From contig NZ_CP049886.1 in assembly GCF_011303955.1 (NCBI RefSeq), forward strand, positions 930,001 to 994,000: a stretch of DNA of 64,000 bases, in the 5' to 3' direction. Position numbers and translations under genes: made by a program. Origin of the DNA: Vagococcus coleopterorum (lineage in GTDB: Bacteria; Bacillota; Bacilli; Lactobacillales; Vagococcaceae). This document shows positions 37,722 to 47,304 of the stretch, one piece after another (positions within the stretch are counted from its first letter, which is position 1; every line of letters begins with the position of its first letter). A model generated the notes under the pieces. The model was given only the letters and a program-made list of their open reading frames with translations. It was not told the DNA's origin and did not search any database.

Positions 37722-38183
37722 ATGCAATGTGCAAAATGTCAAAACAATGGCTCTCGAGTAGTCGATAGCCGACCAGCAGATGATGGCCGAGCAATTCGTC
37801 GTCGTCGTGAATGTGAAGAGTGTGGCTTCCGTTTTACAACATTTGAAAGAATTGAAGCAGCACCATTATTAGTGATTAAAAAGAATGGTGGTCGTGAAGA
37901 ATTTAACCGCGATAAAATCTTGCGTGGTCTAATTCGTTCTTCAGAGAAACGTCCTGTTTCGATGGAACAAATGGAACAAATTGTTGATCAAGTAGAGAAC
38001 AAGGTTCGTTCATTAGGGGAAAATGAAGTGTCAACCAATCTAATTGGTGAATATGTCATGGAAGACTTAGTAAACTTGGATGAAATTTCATACATTCGTT
38101 TCGCAAGTGTTTACCGTCAATTTAAAGATATGAGTGTCTTCTTAAAAGAGATGCAAGAGATGTTAGATAAAGCAGAGAAATAG
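37722..38183 (+). CDS. nrdR: Transcriptional repressor NrdR
   Basis: A repressor of ribonucleotide reductase genes that senses ATP/dATP through an ATP-cone. The 153-residue protein has a zinc ribbon with Cys3, Cys6, Cys31 and Cys34, the basic [18 protein letters not shown] segment, and the ATP-cone from about 48 to 138. GAGGTGAACTG precedes the ATG. Its location directly before dnaB-dnaI is standard in Firmicutes and ties dNTP control to replication initiation. Its targets, apart from nrdI here, are not in the window. Confidence 0.97.
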   Translation: MQCAKCQNNGSRVVDSRPADDGRAIRRRRECEECGFRFTTFERIEAAPLLVIKKNGGREEFNRDKILRGLIRSSEKRPVSMEQMEQIVDQVENKVRSLGENEVSTNLIGEYVMEDLVNLDEISYIRFASVYRQFKDMSVFLKEMQEMLDKAEK

Positions 38184-38215
38184 TCATATATAAAAATGGG
38201 AAAGGAGGAATAGAC

Positions 38216-39625
38216 ATGAATAGTGCTTGGAAGCAATTACATCCACAAGATAGTTTTACGGTAAAATTGTGTCAGGAAATAACGGTTCAAGATGAGCGTG
38301 TTTTAAGTTACTTATATCAACCGATTATTGGTATCGAAGCCTTTGGGTTATACCATGCCTTGTTAACCGCCATTGATGATCATGATTTCGATAGTCAAGA
38401 AACATTGCACAGTGAATTGTTTAATCAACTTAATCTTGATTTACCTAAAATCTTTAATGCCCGAGTAAAGCTTGAAGGGATTGGTTTGTTGCGTGTTTAC
38501 GAAAAACAACAAGATAATTTCCGTCACTTTATTTATGAACTTATTCCGCCGTTAGCCCCAACAAATATTTTTAATGATGATGTTTTAAGTTTGTTATTAT
38601 TAGATGCTGTGGGAGAAAAGCGTTTTGATAAATTAGTCAAACGTTTTGCGATTCCACAATGTCAGCCAACAGGCTATCAAGAGGTAACTCATAAATTTGT
38701 GGATGTCTTTCATTTCAAAGGGGAGCAGCTAGCTAGTCATAGCCAACAACTTACCCAAACGAAAGCCCAATTTACTGAAGTGGAGCTAACAAAATTATCA
38801 CCAGTACGTGATAGCTTTGATTGGGATTACTTTATGAGTTTAATGAATGACTTTTTCTTAAATAAGGAAAAAATGACACAAGAAGTAAAAGATACAATCT
38901 ATACGTTGCATAATTTATACGGCATCAATGAATTAACGATGCGTGAATTAGTGGAACCAAGTGTCGATTATGTCACTAATGAAATTAAAGTAAATGAGTT
39001 GCGTAAAGCGGTCATTGATAAATATCATGGTCGTAAGGAACAGCAAGCAGGTGAAGCCTCACCAGCTTTGGAAGGCTTAACTGATTCTGAGCAATTGATT
39101 CGTCGTAAAAATGACATGGTAGCAAAAGGTTATAGTGATGCGGATGTTGAATTTATTTTAGCAACAGAAAGTTATAGTCCGATGATTTACTTAGAATCAA
39201 TCAAAGATCAAAAACGTGGGTTCATTTCTGATGGGGAACGTTATGCCATTGAAGGCCTAATTAAACGTTCAACATTATCAGATGCGGTGCTTAATGTTTT
39301 AATTCATTACATCTTAGTTGTTCAAGGTAAGCCAGATATTAATAAATTCCATGCGGAAACCATTGCCAATGATTGGGCACAAAATCAAATTAGAACGCCG
39401 GAAGCGGCATTTGAAAAAATTAAAGAAGTAGCTTCACAACAAGCAAGTAAGCCAAAACAATCTTATTCTAAAAAATCCTATGCTAAAAAAGGAGGTCGTA
39501 AAGAAACGACACCTGATTGGGTAGGTCAAACAAACCAAGAAACACGTGTTTCGAAAGAAGCAGAGGATCGTTTGAAAGAACGAATTAAAAAATTACGTGA
39601 ACAGTCAAAGGAGGGTGACGCCTAA
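38216..39625 (+). CDS. dnaB: Primosome protein DnaB (replication initiation and membrane attachment)
   Basis: The Firmicutes DnaB, which helps load the replicative helicase with DnaD and DnaI; it is not the helicase that E. coli calls DnaB. The 469-residue protein begins SAWKQLHPQDSFTVK and has two DnaD/DnaB-like helical regions; the C-terminal DDBH2-type segment includes MIYLESIKDQKRGFISDGE (about 322-340). A Lys/Ser-rich low-complexity stretch (SYSKKSYAKKGGRK) lies near residue 415. GGAAAGGAGGAA precedes the ATG. Its stop overlaps the dnaI start (TAATG). Confidence 0.94.
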   Translation: MNSAWKQLHPQDSFTVKLCQEITVQDERVLSYLYQPIIGIEAFGLYHALLTAIDDHDFDSQETLHSELFNQLNLDLPKIFNARVKLEGIGLLRVYEKQQDNFRHFIYELIPPLAPTNIFNDDVLSLLLLDAVGEKRFDKLVKRFAIPQCQPTGYQEVTHKFVDVFHFKGEQLASHSQQLTQTKAQFTEVELTKLSPVRDSFDWDYFMSLMNDFFLNKEKMTQEVKDTIYTLHNLYGINELTMRELVEPSVDYVTNEIKVNELRKAVIDKYHGRKEQQAGEASPALEGLTDSEQLIRRKNDMVAKGYSDADVEFILATESYSPMIYLESIKDQKRGFISDGERYAIEGLIKRSTLSDAVLNVLIHYILVVQGKPDINKFHAETIANDWAQNQIRTPEAAFEKIKEVASQQASKPKQSYSKKSYAKKGGRKETTPDWVGQTNQETRVSKEAEDRLKERIKKLREQSKEGDA

Positions 39626-40554
39626 TGGAACATGTTGGAGATGAAATGACAAAAGTTTTGAATAAAAACAATTGGAATGAACGCCTAGATGAATTAGTTA
39701 AAGAAGTGCTTGCTGATCCAGATGTAGCGGCCTTTATTTCAGAACATCAAGATGAATTAACCGATGAAGCGATTCATAAAAGCTACGCTAAAATGTATGA
39801 ATACGTTCAAGAAAAACGTAAATTCAAATTGAACGAACCAAATATGATTGCCCCAGGGTATGAGCCTAAACTGTTTATGAACTTCCACTTTATTGATGTG
39901 ACGTATGTCCCAACGGAAGAGTTATTACAAAAACAAGCGGAGCAATCACTACGTAATCGTGTGAAGGCTATTGGTATGCAGAAAGATATTCGTGAAGCCA
40001 CATTAGAAAGTTACGAACCAACTGTTGAGCGTGAAGAAGCCTTAACAGCAGCTTTAGAATTTATCGAAGAGTATCCTAAAAATCCTAAAGCGTTCCATAA
40101 AGGTCTTTATTTACAAGGGTCTTATGGAGTTGGTAAAACTTATTTACTAGCCGTTATTGCCAATGAATTAGCTAAACAAGGGATTCAATCAACTTTGCTA
40201 AACTTCTCAGAGTTTGCTGTTGAAATGAAACGAGCTATTGCTACAAATACTACGGGTGATAAAGTCGATGCAATCAAGAAGTCACCAGTCTTAATGATTG
40301 ATGATATTGGAGCAGACTTTATGGGCTCTTGGATTCGTGATGATATTTTAGGAGTTATCCTACAATATCGTATGCAAGAACAGTTACCAACTTTCTTTAG
40401 CTCTAATTTTAGTATGGAACAGTTAGAAAAAGAACACTTAATGGTAACCAAAGAAGGTAACGAAGAACCGATGAAAGCGGGCCGTATTATGGAACGTATT
40501 CGTTATCTAGCACGTGAAATTAAAATGGTAGGTGCCAACCGCCGTAATCCTTAA
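39625..40554 (+). CDS. dnaI: Helicase loader DnaI
   Basis: The AAA+ ATPase that loads the replicative helicase at origins and restart sites. The 309-residue protein has an N-terminal helicase-binding domain (about 1-130), Walker A GSYGVGKT (165-172), Walker B VLMIDDIGAD (about 222-231), and a basic C-terminus ending REIKMVGANRRNP. AAAGGAGGG precedes an ATG that overlaps the dnaB stop. Works with DnaB encoded just upstream. Confidence 0.95.
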   Translation: MEHVGDEMTKVLNKNNWNERLDELVKEVLADPDVAAFISEHQDELTDEAIHKSYAKMYEYVQEKRKFKLNEPNMIAPGYEPKLFMNFHFIDVTYVPTEELLQKQAEQSLRNRVKAIGMQKDIREATLESYEPTVEREEALTAALEFIEEYPKNPKAFHKGLYLQGSYGVGKTYLLAVIANELAKQGIQSTLLNFSEFAVEMKRAIATNTTGDKVDAIKKSPVLMIDDIGADFMGSWIRDDILGVILQYRMQEQLPTFFSSNFSMEQLEKEHLMVTKEGNEEPMKAGRIMERIRYLAREIKMVGANRRNP

Positions 40555-40569
40555 ACTGATGGTAGAATT

Positions 40570-40593
40570 AACCCCGTGAAATAACGGGGTTTT
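40570..40593 (+). terminator. Terminator of nrdR-dnaB-dnaI
   Basis: AACCCCGT (40570-40577) pairs with ACGGGGTT (40584-40591), with a GAAATA loop and a short T run. Confidence 0.8.
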
Positions 40594-40617
40594 ACTATAC
40601 CTGTCAAGAAAATTACA

Positions 40618-40646
40618 TTGACAAAAGTATCTTATCTTAGTATAAT
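40618..40646 (+). promoter_or_regulatory. Consensus promoter of yceD-rpmF
   Basis: A perfect TTGACA (40618-40623), a 17-bp spacer and a perfect TATAAT (40641-40646). This is the strongest sigma-A promoter in the window, as expected for a ribosomal protein operon. Confidence 0.93.
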
Positions 40647-40673
40647 TATTTTTGTTGCACAGAGGTGAAAAAC

Positions 40674-41243
40674 ATGAAATGGTCATTATTAGAACTAAAT
40701 AAATTTAAAGATGAACCGTTAGTGTTCTCAGAAACAATTGATGTTAATCAATCGTTAACTGAAAGAGAACCTAATATTTTAGGGGCATCACCAGTTAAAG
40801 TATCAGGAATCTTTTCAGTCTCTCAAAATGAGTATATTGCTGATTTTGATATTGAAACAGAGCTGACTTTAGCATCAACTCGCTCATTAGAACCAGTGCC
40901 ATATCTGACAAAGTTACATATAACTGAAATCTATATGACACCGGAGCAATTTGAAAAGCAACAAGATAAAATTGCGGCAGATGAATTAGTGATGATTCTG
41001 GAAAAAGACTTAATTGATTTAAGTGAAGCGGTTGAAGATCATTTGTTATTATCTTTACCACTACAAGTCTTAACTGATGAAGAGAAACAGTCTGAAGCTA
41101 ACATTGTTGGTTCTGATTGGGAATTAATGTCAGAAGACGCTTATTACAATGAACGTCAGCAACAAGAACAAAACAATATTGATCCTCGTCTTGCAAAGTT
41201 GTCAGCTTTATTAGATAATAATAAAGATTCCGGTGATGAGTAA
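40674..41243 (+). CDS. yceD: YceD/DUF177-family protein
   Basis: A 189-residue acidic protein of the DUF177 (YceD) family, linked to 23S rRNA maturation and always close to rpmF. The C-terminal region has the family-like LSEAVEDHLLLSLPLQVL and the GSDWELMSED stretch. ATG 40674 lies 5 nt after AGAGGTGA; an in-frame GTG three codons earlier overlaps that site. Co-transcribed with rpmF from the consensus promoter. Confidence 0.9.
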   Translation: MKWSLLELNKFKDEPLVFSETIDVNQSLTEREPNILGASPVKVSGIFSVSQNEYIADFDIETELTLASTRSLEPVPYLTKLHITEIYMTPEQFEKQQDKIAADELVMILEKDLIDLSEAVEDHLLLSLPLQVLTDEEKQSEANIVGSDWELMSEDAYYNERQQQEQNNIDPRLAKLSALLDNNKDSGDE

Positions 41244-41304
41244 GATTGGAATAGATGGTGAAGAGTTTACTTTTCGCTAAATGATTTAAGGAGGTGTAGT
41301 TAAT

Positions 41305-41484
41305 ATGGCAGTACCTGCTAGAAGAACTTCAAAAGCTAAAAAAGCTAAGCGTCGTACGCATTACAAAATGTCAGTACCTGGTATGAGCACATGCTCAAAC
41401 TGTGGCGAAATGAAACGTAGCCACCACGTATGTCCAGCTTGTGGTCATTACGATGGTAAAGACGTTAAAACAACTGAAGCATAA
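41305..41484 (+). CDS. rpmF: 50S ribosomal protein L32
   Basis: A 59-residue protein beginning [20 protein letters not shown], the L32 N-terminus, with a zinc ribbon formed by Cys30, Cys33, Cys43 and Cys46. All four cysteines are present, so this is the zinc-containing form. AAGGAGGTG precedes the ATG. Second gene of the yceD-rpmF unit. Confidence 0.97.
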   Translation: MAVPARRTSKAKKAKRRTHYKMSVPGMSTCSNCGEMKRSHHVCPACGHYDGKDVKTTEA

Positions 41485-41487
41485 TTA

Positions 41488-41547
41488 AACATTTTTTGAA
41501 ATGTTCGAAATCCCTTTAGACAACCATGGAGTCTAAGGGATTTTTTT
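41488..41547 (+). terminator. Tandem hairpins ending the yceD-rpmF unit
   Basis: The first hairpin is AACATTT (41488-41494) with AAATGTT (41499-41505). The second, AAATCCCTTTAGAC (41508-41521) with GTCTAAGGGATTT (41531-41543), is followed by a T run and is the true terminator. Confidence 0.85.
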
Positions 41548-41572
41548 GTTGTCTGAGAATAAGGGTGTTTTA

Positions 41573-41601
41573 TTTAAAAATTGATGAGAATAGGCTATAA
41601 T
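41573..41601 (+). promoter_or_regulatory. Promoter of gnd
   Basis: TTTAAA (41573-41578), a 17-bp spacer and TATAAT (41596-41601). The leader contains a small hairpin, ATAAGCC (41627-41633) with GGCTTAT (41641-41647), directly before the TAGGAGG ribosome site. Confidence 0.6.
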
Positions 41602-41666
41602 AATCTAGAGTGTTAGATTACAAGAGATAAGCCGACTATTGGCTTATAAGTAGGAGGAAATGTTAA

Positions 41667-43088
41667 ATGACTAAACAACAAATTGGTGTCGTAGGAATGG
41701 CTGTTATGGGTAAAAACCTAGCCTTAAACATTGAAAGTAGAGGGTATACTGTTTCAATCTTTAACCGAACTGCTTCAAGAACTGAGGAAGTGGTTGCAGA
41801 AAACCCAGGCAAAAAATTAGTACCCATGTATTCTGTAGAAGAGTTTGTTGCGTCATTAGAAAAACCTCGCCGTATTATGCTGATGGTACAAGCTGGAGAT
41901 GCGACAGATAAAACAATTCAAAGTTTATTACCACATTTAGATAAAGGTGATATTTTAATTGATGGTGGGAACACATTCTATAAAGATACCATTCGTCGTA
42001 ACGAAGAATTAGCTAACTCAGGAATTAACTTCATCGGGACAGGTGTTTCGGGCGGAGAAGAAGGAGCCTTAAAAGGACCTTCAATCATGCCGGGTGGACA
42101 AAAAGAAGCGTATGATTTAGTTGCACCAATTTTTGAAAAAATTGCGGCTGTGGCTGAAGATGGTGAATCATGTGTCACTTATATTGGACCCAATGGAGCT
42201 GGTCACTATGTGAAAATGGCCCACAACGGAATTGAATATGGTGATATGCAATTAATTGCTGAATCATATGATATTTTAACTCGTGTCCTAGGACTATCAG
42301 TTGAAGAATGTGCCACAATTTTTAACGATTGGAATGAAGGGGAATTAGATAGCTATCTAATGGAAATCACCTCTGATATTTTAACGCGTAAAGATCCTGA
42401 AACAGGCCAACCGATTGTTGATGTTATCATGGATGCTGCTGGGAATAAAGGAACAGGGAAATGGACAAGCCAAAGTGCCTTAGATTTAGGTGTGCCATTA
42501 CCATTGATTACCGAATCAGTATTTGCTCGTTATATTTCAGCCATGAAAGAAGAACGTGTAGCAGCAAGTAAAGTGATCCCAGCGCCAACTGTAGCAACTT
42601 TCTCAGGCGATAAAAAAGAAATCGTTGAAAAAATTCGCCAAGCTTTATACTTTAGTAAAATTATGAGTTACGCTCAAGGTTTTGCTCAATTACGGATTGC
42701 TAGTGAAGAATATGGTTGGGATTTACAGTATGGTGAGATTGCTAAAATCTTCCGTGAAGGTTGTATTATTCGAGCAAAATTCTTGCAAAAAATTACAGAC
42801 GCTTATGATCGTCAAGCAGACCTTAAAAACTTGTTATTAGATGAGTACTTCAATGAGATTACACAAAAATATCAACAGTCTGTGCGTGATGTTGTTTCAC
42901 TAGCTGTCCAAGCAGGAGTACCGGTGCCAACATTTGCATCAGCAATCAGCTATTATGATTCATACCGCAGTGCAGATTTACCAGCCAATATTATCCAAGC
43001 ACAACGTGATTACTTCGGTGCTCACACATACAAACGCAAGGATATGGAAGGGACATTCCACTTTGACTGGTACGGTGCAAATAACTAG
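41667..43088 (+). CDS. gnd: 6-phosphogluconate dehydrogenase (decarboxylating)
   Basis: The NADP-dependent third step of the oxidative pentose phosphate pathway, giving ribulose 5-phosphate. The 473-residue protein has the Rossmann [16 protein letters not shown] (7-22), GVSGGEEGA (about 129-137), and the catalytic [13 protein letters not shown] (Lys about 184). The C-terminal tail has FHFDW. TAGGAGGAAA precedes the ATG. A two-component system follows after 109 nt; the same gnd-regulator order is known from Enterococcus faecalis (EtaRS). Confidence 0.97.
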   Translation: MTKQQIGVVGMAVMGKNLALNIESRGYTVSIFNRTASRTEEVVAENPGKKLVPMYSVEEFVASLEKPRRIMLMVQAGDATDKTIQSLLPHLDKGDILIDGGNTFYKDTIRRNEELANSGINFIGTGVSGGEEGALKGPSIMPGGQKEAYDLVAPIFEKIAAVAEDGESCVTYIGPNGAGHYVKMAHNGIEYGDMQLIAESYDILTRVLGLSVEECATIFNDWNEGELDSYLMEITSDILTRKDPETGQPIVDVIMDAAGNKGTGKWTSQSALDLGVPLPLITESVFARYISAMKEERVAASKVIPAPTVATFSGDKKEIVEKIRQALYFSKIMSYAQGFAQLRIASEEYGWDLQYGEIAKIFREGCIIRAKFLQKITDAYDRQADLKNLLLDEYFNEITQKYQQSVRDVVSLAVQAGVPVPTFASAISYYDSYRSADLPANIIQAQRDYFGAHTYKRKDMEGTFHFDWYGANN

Positions 43089-43101
43089 AAGTTTGAAAAA
43101 G

Positions 43102-43130
43102 AAAGCGCTATAAATAGTCGTGGCTTTTTT
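43102..43130 (+). terminator. Weak hairpin after gnd
   Basis: AAAGC and GCTTT enclose CTAT-AA-ATAG with an asymmetric internal loop; a T run follows. Possibly a leaky terminator before the two-component system. Confidence 0.4.
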
Positions 43131-43197
43131 AGATAATAATCTGTATAATGTACAGTATAGTGAGAAATTACAGTGTTGAGAAAGGAAATTACAACAT

Positions 43198-43884
43198 ATG
43201 AGTAATATTTTAATCATTGAAGATGAGAAAAATTTAGCCCGTTTTGTTGAGTTAGAATTGAAGCATGAAGGTTATCATGTTGAAGTTCACTACAATGGCA
43301 GAACAGGATTAGAAGCAGCGTTAGCAGGTGATTGGGATGCTATTTTACTAGACTTGATGTTACCTGAATTAAATGGATTAGAAGTTTGTCGTCGTATTAG
43401 ACAAACAAAAAACACTCCAATTATTATGATGACTGCTCGTGATTCAGTTATTGATCGCGTTTCAGGTTTAGACCATGGTGCCGATGATTATATCGTGAAA
43501 CCATTTGCGATTGAAGAACTATTAGCTCGTTTAAGAGCATTGCTTCGTCGTATTGATATTGAAGGCGACAAAAACATTATGAAACAAACGACGTTATCGT
43601 ATCGCAACTTAACAATTGAAAAAGAAAATCGTATTGTTCGTCGTGATAATGAAGTAATTGAATTAACAAAACGTGAGTATGAGTTATTATTAGCCTTAAT
43701 GGAAAATGTTAACGTTGTTCTTGCTCGTGATGTTCTTTTAAACAAGGTTTGGGGTTATGAGTCAGAAGTAGAAACAAACGTAGTAGATGTTTATATTCGT
43801 TATCTACGTAATAAAATTGATGTGCCAGGAGAAGAGAGCTATATTCAAACAGTTCGCGGAACTGGTTATGTTATGAGATCGTAA
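43198..43884 (+). CDS. OmpR-family response regulator (LisR/EtaR/ArlR-like)
   Basis: A 228-residue two-component regulator. The receiver domain (about 1-115) has the acidic pocket IIEDE, phosphoacceptor Asp52 in LLDLMLPE, Thr in MMTARD and Lys in IVKPF. The C-terminal winged-helix DNA-binding domain (about 130-228) ends [20 protein letters not shown] precedes the ATG. Its stop overlaps the kinase start by 1 nt. Proteins of this type in Listeria, Enterococcus and Staphylococcus control stress, envelope and virulence functions. The CTGTA-TAATG-TACAG dyad at 43141 overlaps a TATAAT upstream. Confidence 0.92.
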   Translation: MSNILIIEDEKNLARFVELELKHEGYHVEVHYNGRTGLEAALAGDWDAILLDLMLPELNGLEVCRRIRQTKNTPIIMMTARDSVIDRVSGLDHGADDYIVKPFAIEELLARLRALLRRIDIEGDKNIMKQTTLSYRNLTIEKENRIVRRDNEVIELTKREYELLLALMENVNVVLARDVLLNKVWGYESEVETNVVDVYIRYLRNKIDVPGEESYIQTVRGTGYVMRS

Positions 43885-45374
43885 TGGCAAAATTTAAAAA
43901 ATCAATGACGTCGTTAGTGAAGTCCAATTTAACTTTAACTGTTAAGTGGACCTTGCTAACGTCCGTTTTTATATTTGTCTTATTTTCTACTTTTGCTATC
44001 ATAACCTACAAATCGAGCACGGAAGTATTGGTTAAAGAAGAACAAACCAAATTAAAACAAACCCATATAGAGGTTGAAAAACGCTTGTCAGAATCGACAG
44101 AAGAATTAACACCTGAGAGTGTTGTTGAATTGTTAAAAAAGACTCATACTGAAACAACAGACAATAAAAAAATAGAATTAAATAGTTTTATTGCAGAGTT
44201 ATCTCGTCCGGAAGTAACCACGACGATTTATAATTTTAATAAAGAAATTATTTTAGAAACACGTGAAAATAATTTTCCTTACAAAGGTAGTTTACAACGA
44301 GAAATTCAAGAAATTACTTTAAATGGTAAAGATGGGTTTATTTTGACGCAACCCGTTATGTCACAAGCTAATGATAAGTTAATTGGTTATATTCAATTAT
44401 TTTATGATATGTCAGTTGTTCAAACAGTTAAATCAAAATTATTAGGAAATATCATCGTTTTGATGGCTATTGGTTTATTGGTTACGTTACTATTAGGCTT
44501 TTTATTATCATCTTATTTTTTACGACCATTACGAAAAATCACAAATGTTATCAATGAGATTAAAACAGATCCTCAGGCAGAAATTAGAATCCCTGAAATG
44601 CCTAATCGTGATGAATTTGGAGATTTAGCTGATGTCTTTAATGATATGATGGATCGGATGCAACGTTTCATTGAACAACAACAACAATTCGTTGAAGATG
44701 TATCACATGAATTAAGAACGCCTGTCGCGATTATAGAAGGGCACCTTAAGTTATTGAATCGTTGGGGGAAAGATGATCCAGAAGTCTTAGAGGAGTCCCT
44801 AGAAGCTTCTTTACAAGAGATTATTCGTATGAAGAGCCTCGTTCAGGAGATGTTAGATCTATCTCGTTTAGAACAAGTGGAATTCCAACACAAAAATGAT
44901 ATCTCACATGCTAAAGAAGTGATGCATCAAACATTTAATAACTTTAAAATTTTACACCCAGAGTTTACTTTCATTTTAGATGACGATTTATACCGCGAAC
45001 GCCAAGTCAAAATTTATCGTCATCACTTTGAACAGTTGCTGATTATTTTATTGGATAATGCAGTTAAATATTCTACTGATCGTAAAGAGATTCATCTATC
45101 TTTATCGTCAACCCGAGATACGTTAGAAATTGCTATCCAGGATTTTGGTGAGGGGATATCGACAGAAGATTTAGATCAAGTCTTTAATCGTTTCTATCGT
45201 GTAGATAAAGCTCGCAGTCGTCACAAAGGTGGCAATGGCTTAGGCTTATCAATTGCTCGAGAACTTGTTGAAAGTTATGGCGGTCATATCTTAGCCGAAA
45301 GTGCTGTTGGCGTTGGAACAATCTTTAGGATTGAACTACCTTTAGTATCGCTTGAGCCAGAATTGAATGCATAA
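43884..45374 (+). CDS. Membrane sensor histidine kinase (LisK/EtaS/ArlS-like)
   Basis: A 496-residue partner of the response regulator. The first membrane span is about 22-41, an extracytoplasmic domain of about 145 residues follows, and the second span is 189-212. Then come a HAMP domain (about 213-265), HisKA with His275 in VEDVSHELRTPV, and the ATPase domain with LLDNAVKYS (N box), DFGEGIS (G1) and GNGLGLSIARELV (G2). Start TAATG overlaps the regulator's stop. The signal is unknown. Confidence 0.92.
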   Translation: MAKFKKSMTSLVKSNLTLTVKWTLLTSVFIFVLFSTFAIITYKSSTEVLVKEEQTKLKQTHIEVEKRLSESTEELTPESVVELLKKTHTETTDNKKIELNSFIAELSRPEVTTTIYNFNKEIILETRENNFPYKGSLQREIQEITLNGKDGFILTQPVMSQANDKLIGYIQLFYDMSVVQTVKSKLLGNIIVLMAIGLLVTLLLGFLLSSYFLRPLRKITNVINEIKTDPQAEIRIPEMPNRDEFGDLADVFNDMMDRMQRFIEQQQQFVEDVSHELRTPVAIIEGHLKLLNRWGKDDPEVLEESLEASLQEIIRMKSLVQEMLDLSRLEQVEFQHKNDISHAKEVMHQTFNNFKILHPEFTFILDDDLYRERQVKIYRHHFEQLLIILLDNAVKYSTDRKEIHLSLSSTRDTLEIAIQDFGEGISTEDLDQVFNRFYRVDKARSRHKGGNGLGLSIARELVESYGGHILAESAVGVGTIFRIELPLVSLEPELNA

Positions 45375-45407
45375 AAAAAGCCCGGTCAATTGACCGGGCT
45401 TTTTTTT
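45373..45407. terminator. Strong bidirectional terminator between the kinase gene and pit
   Basis: GCCCGGTCAATTGACCGGGC (45380-45399) is a perfect palindrome with A and T runs on each side. Confidence 0.95.
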
Positions 45408-46419
45408 AACCTACAAAGAAATGTAGAATGTAATAAATGATTGTTGATAAGGCAAATGCAATTGGTAAAGTAATCACCCAAGTGAATAACATACGTTTAC
45501 CAGTGTCCCATTTAACACCTTTTGGACGGTGAGAAGTACCCACACCCATAATAGCAGAGCTAATTACGTGAGTTGTACTAACAGGTAAGTGAAGTAATGT
45601 CGCACTGAAGATGACAATAACAGAACTGATATCTGCTGCCACACCAGTCACTGGTTTAATCTTCATGATTTTACCACCAACTGTTTTGATGATTTTCCAA
45701 CCACCAATACTTGTCCCGATTGCCATAGCAGTCGCACAGGCAATTTGTACCCATGTTTGAACATCGCTACCAGATTGGTAACCACCGGCAATTAAGGCCA
45801 TTGTGATAATACCCATCGCTTTTTGAGCATCATTAGTCCCGTGAGTAAATGATTGCAGTGCTGCTGTTAAAATTTGGACTAAACGAAAATTACGATTCGC
45901 TCGAGCTAAATTGTGATTCTTAAAGATGAATTTAATAATTGTATAAACAACATAACCAACAAAGAATGCTAGAACAGGGGATAAAATTAAACCGCCAAAA
46001 ATTTCTAGTAAGCCAGTTTTATTGATAGCAGAAAAACCTGCCGCAGCTACAGTTGCACCTGCAATAGAACCGATTAAAGCATGAGATGAACTACTTGGAA
46101 TACCAAAGTACCAAGTAACTAAGTTCCAAGTGATTGCAGATAATAAAGCTGCAATCAAGACAACTTGCATATTCACATGCGGTAAATCAAAGGTTGTTGA
46201 TAAAACAATATCATCAGTAATTCTTTTAGCCACACCTTGGAAAAGAAGGGCACCTAAGAAGTTCATTGATGCTGCTAATAAGATAGCGTGTTTTGGTTTA
46301 AGTGCTTTTGTTGAAACACTTGTAGCGATTGCATTAGCTGTATCGTGGAAACCGTTGATTAAGTCAAAAACTAATGAACAGGCAACGATGACAGCGGTTA
46401 AAATTAGTAATTGATCCAT
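45406..46419 (-). CDS. pit: PiT-family inorganic phosphate transporter
   Basis: A 337-residue low-affinity phosphate/cation symporter of the PiT (PHO4) family. It has about ten hydrophobic segments and both family signatures: FDLINGFHDTANAIATSVST (about 18-37) and FTHGTNDAQKAMGI in the second half (about 192-205). It lies 14 nt downstream of the DUF47 gene, the standard partner in Gram-positive bacteria, and ends in the shared terminator. Confidence 0.93.
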   Translation of the reverse strand: MDQLLILTAVIVACSLVFDLINGFHDTANAIATSVSTKALKPKHAILLAASMNFLGALLFQGVAKRITDDIVLSTTFDLPHVNMQVVLIAALLSAITWNLVTWYFGIPSSSSHALIGSIAGATVAAAGFSAINKTGLLEIFGGLILSPVLAFFVGYVVYTIIKFIFKNHNLARANRNFRLVQILTAALQSFTHGTNDAQKAMGIITMALIAGGYQSGSDVQTWVQIACATAMAIGTSIGGWKIIKTVGGKIMKIKPVTGVAADISSVIVIFSATLLHLPVSTTHVISSAIMGVGTSHRPKGVKWDTGKRMLFTWVITLPIAFALSTIIYYILHFFVG

Positions 46420-46433
46420 GATTTATTAGCCCC

Positions 46434-47054
46434 CTATGCGTTCTTCATAACGATAGAGTTTAGAGTTTTTGAAACATCTTCACAGAAGTTTGCAATTTCT
46501 TCCAAGTTTTCATAAACCGTTTTGTAACGGATTAAACGAATTGGATCTTCCTCATCTTGGAATAAATCTAATAAAGCTTTACGGTAAAGAGCGTCACAAG
46601 CTGATTCGTGCGCTTTGATTTTTTTAGATAGGGCATTGATATCTTTTAATTTTTTGTGGAACATTAATTCAACTGCTTCACAAATTGATTCACAGGCACC
46701 AGAAATTTCAGCTGCCATGCTTGTAATAACGTCATTAAATTTAGATAAGTGACAAATTTCAAATGAAAGAGCCGCTTTCTCCATTGAGTCTAATACGTCA
46801 TCAATACGGTTAGTTAATTCAAGTAAATCTTCACGTTCGATTGGTGTAATAAATGTATCATTTAATTCTACAATCATCTTATAAACAAGACGGTCACCTT
46901 GTGACTCGTAGTTATTGATTGTTTCTGAGAAAACTGTGATATCTTCAAGTTTTTCTGGAGAGAAAGATGAAAAGTATGATGCCGCTTCACTTAGATTAGC
47001 AGTCATTTCATTTAAAATCTCGCCAAATTGATCTTTTTTATTTCTTCCAAACAT
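46434..47054 (-). CDS. DUF47/PhoU-like phosphate transport accessory protein
   Basis: A 206-residue helical protein of the DUF47 family (PhoU-like fold), usually beside pit and thought to regulate it. Glu/Asp-rich metal-binding-type helices are seen, for example NRIDDVLDSMEKAA and KIKAHESACDALYRKALLDLF. The ATG at 47054 begins MFGRNKKDQFG, the family's usual start, with GAGGGGA upstream; the longer frame adds 17 residues without support. No clear sigma-A promoter is visible upstream on this strand. Confidence 0.92.
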   Translation of the reverse strand: MFGRNKKDQFGEILNEMTANLSEAASYFSSFSPEKLEDITVFSETINNYESQGDRLVYKMIVELNDTFITPIEREDLLELTNRIDDVLDSMEKAALSFEICHLSKFNDVITSMAAEISGACESICEAVELMFHKKLKDINALSKKIKAHESACDALYRKALLDLFQDEEDPIRLIRYKTVYENLEEIANFCEDVSKTLNSIVMKNA

Positions 47055-47257
47055 TAAAAAAATCCCCTCACATTGTTTTTTATTTACTACCAAATACATC
47101 ATCATGGTAACACAAATAAAACCAATAAACTAATGAAATCTTCACTTTATTTGAAAAAAAATGAAACAGCCTTTGAAAGGGTTGAAACCATTGATGTATA
47201 AGGTTTTATTAATGGTTCCATAATCACAAAATGTATGCGTTTTCATTAATTTGGAAC

Positions 47258-47292
47258 AAAATAAAAGACTGATTTCATATTCGAAATCAGTC
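47258..47292 (-). terminator. Terminator of yidC
   Basis: On the minus strand a perfect 10-bp stem, GACTGATTTC with GAAATCAGTC (plus 47283-47292 and 47267-47276), is followed by TTTTATTTT. Confidence 0.85.
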
Positions 47293-47304
47293 ATAAATAT
47301 TTCA

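Noticed and set aside
47055-47304. A gene or PhoB-type box in the 250-bp gap before the DUF47-pit operon
   Set aside because: I see only the yidC terminator and AT-rich sequence with a loose AACCATT/AATGGTT dyad. No convincing promoter, Pho box or small gene could be supported.
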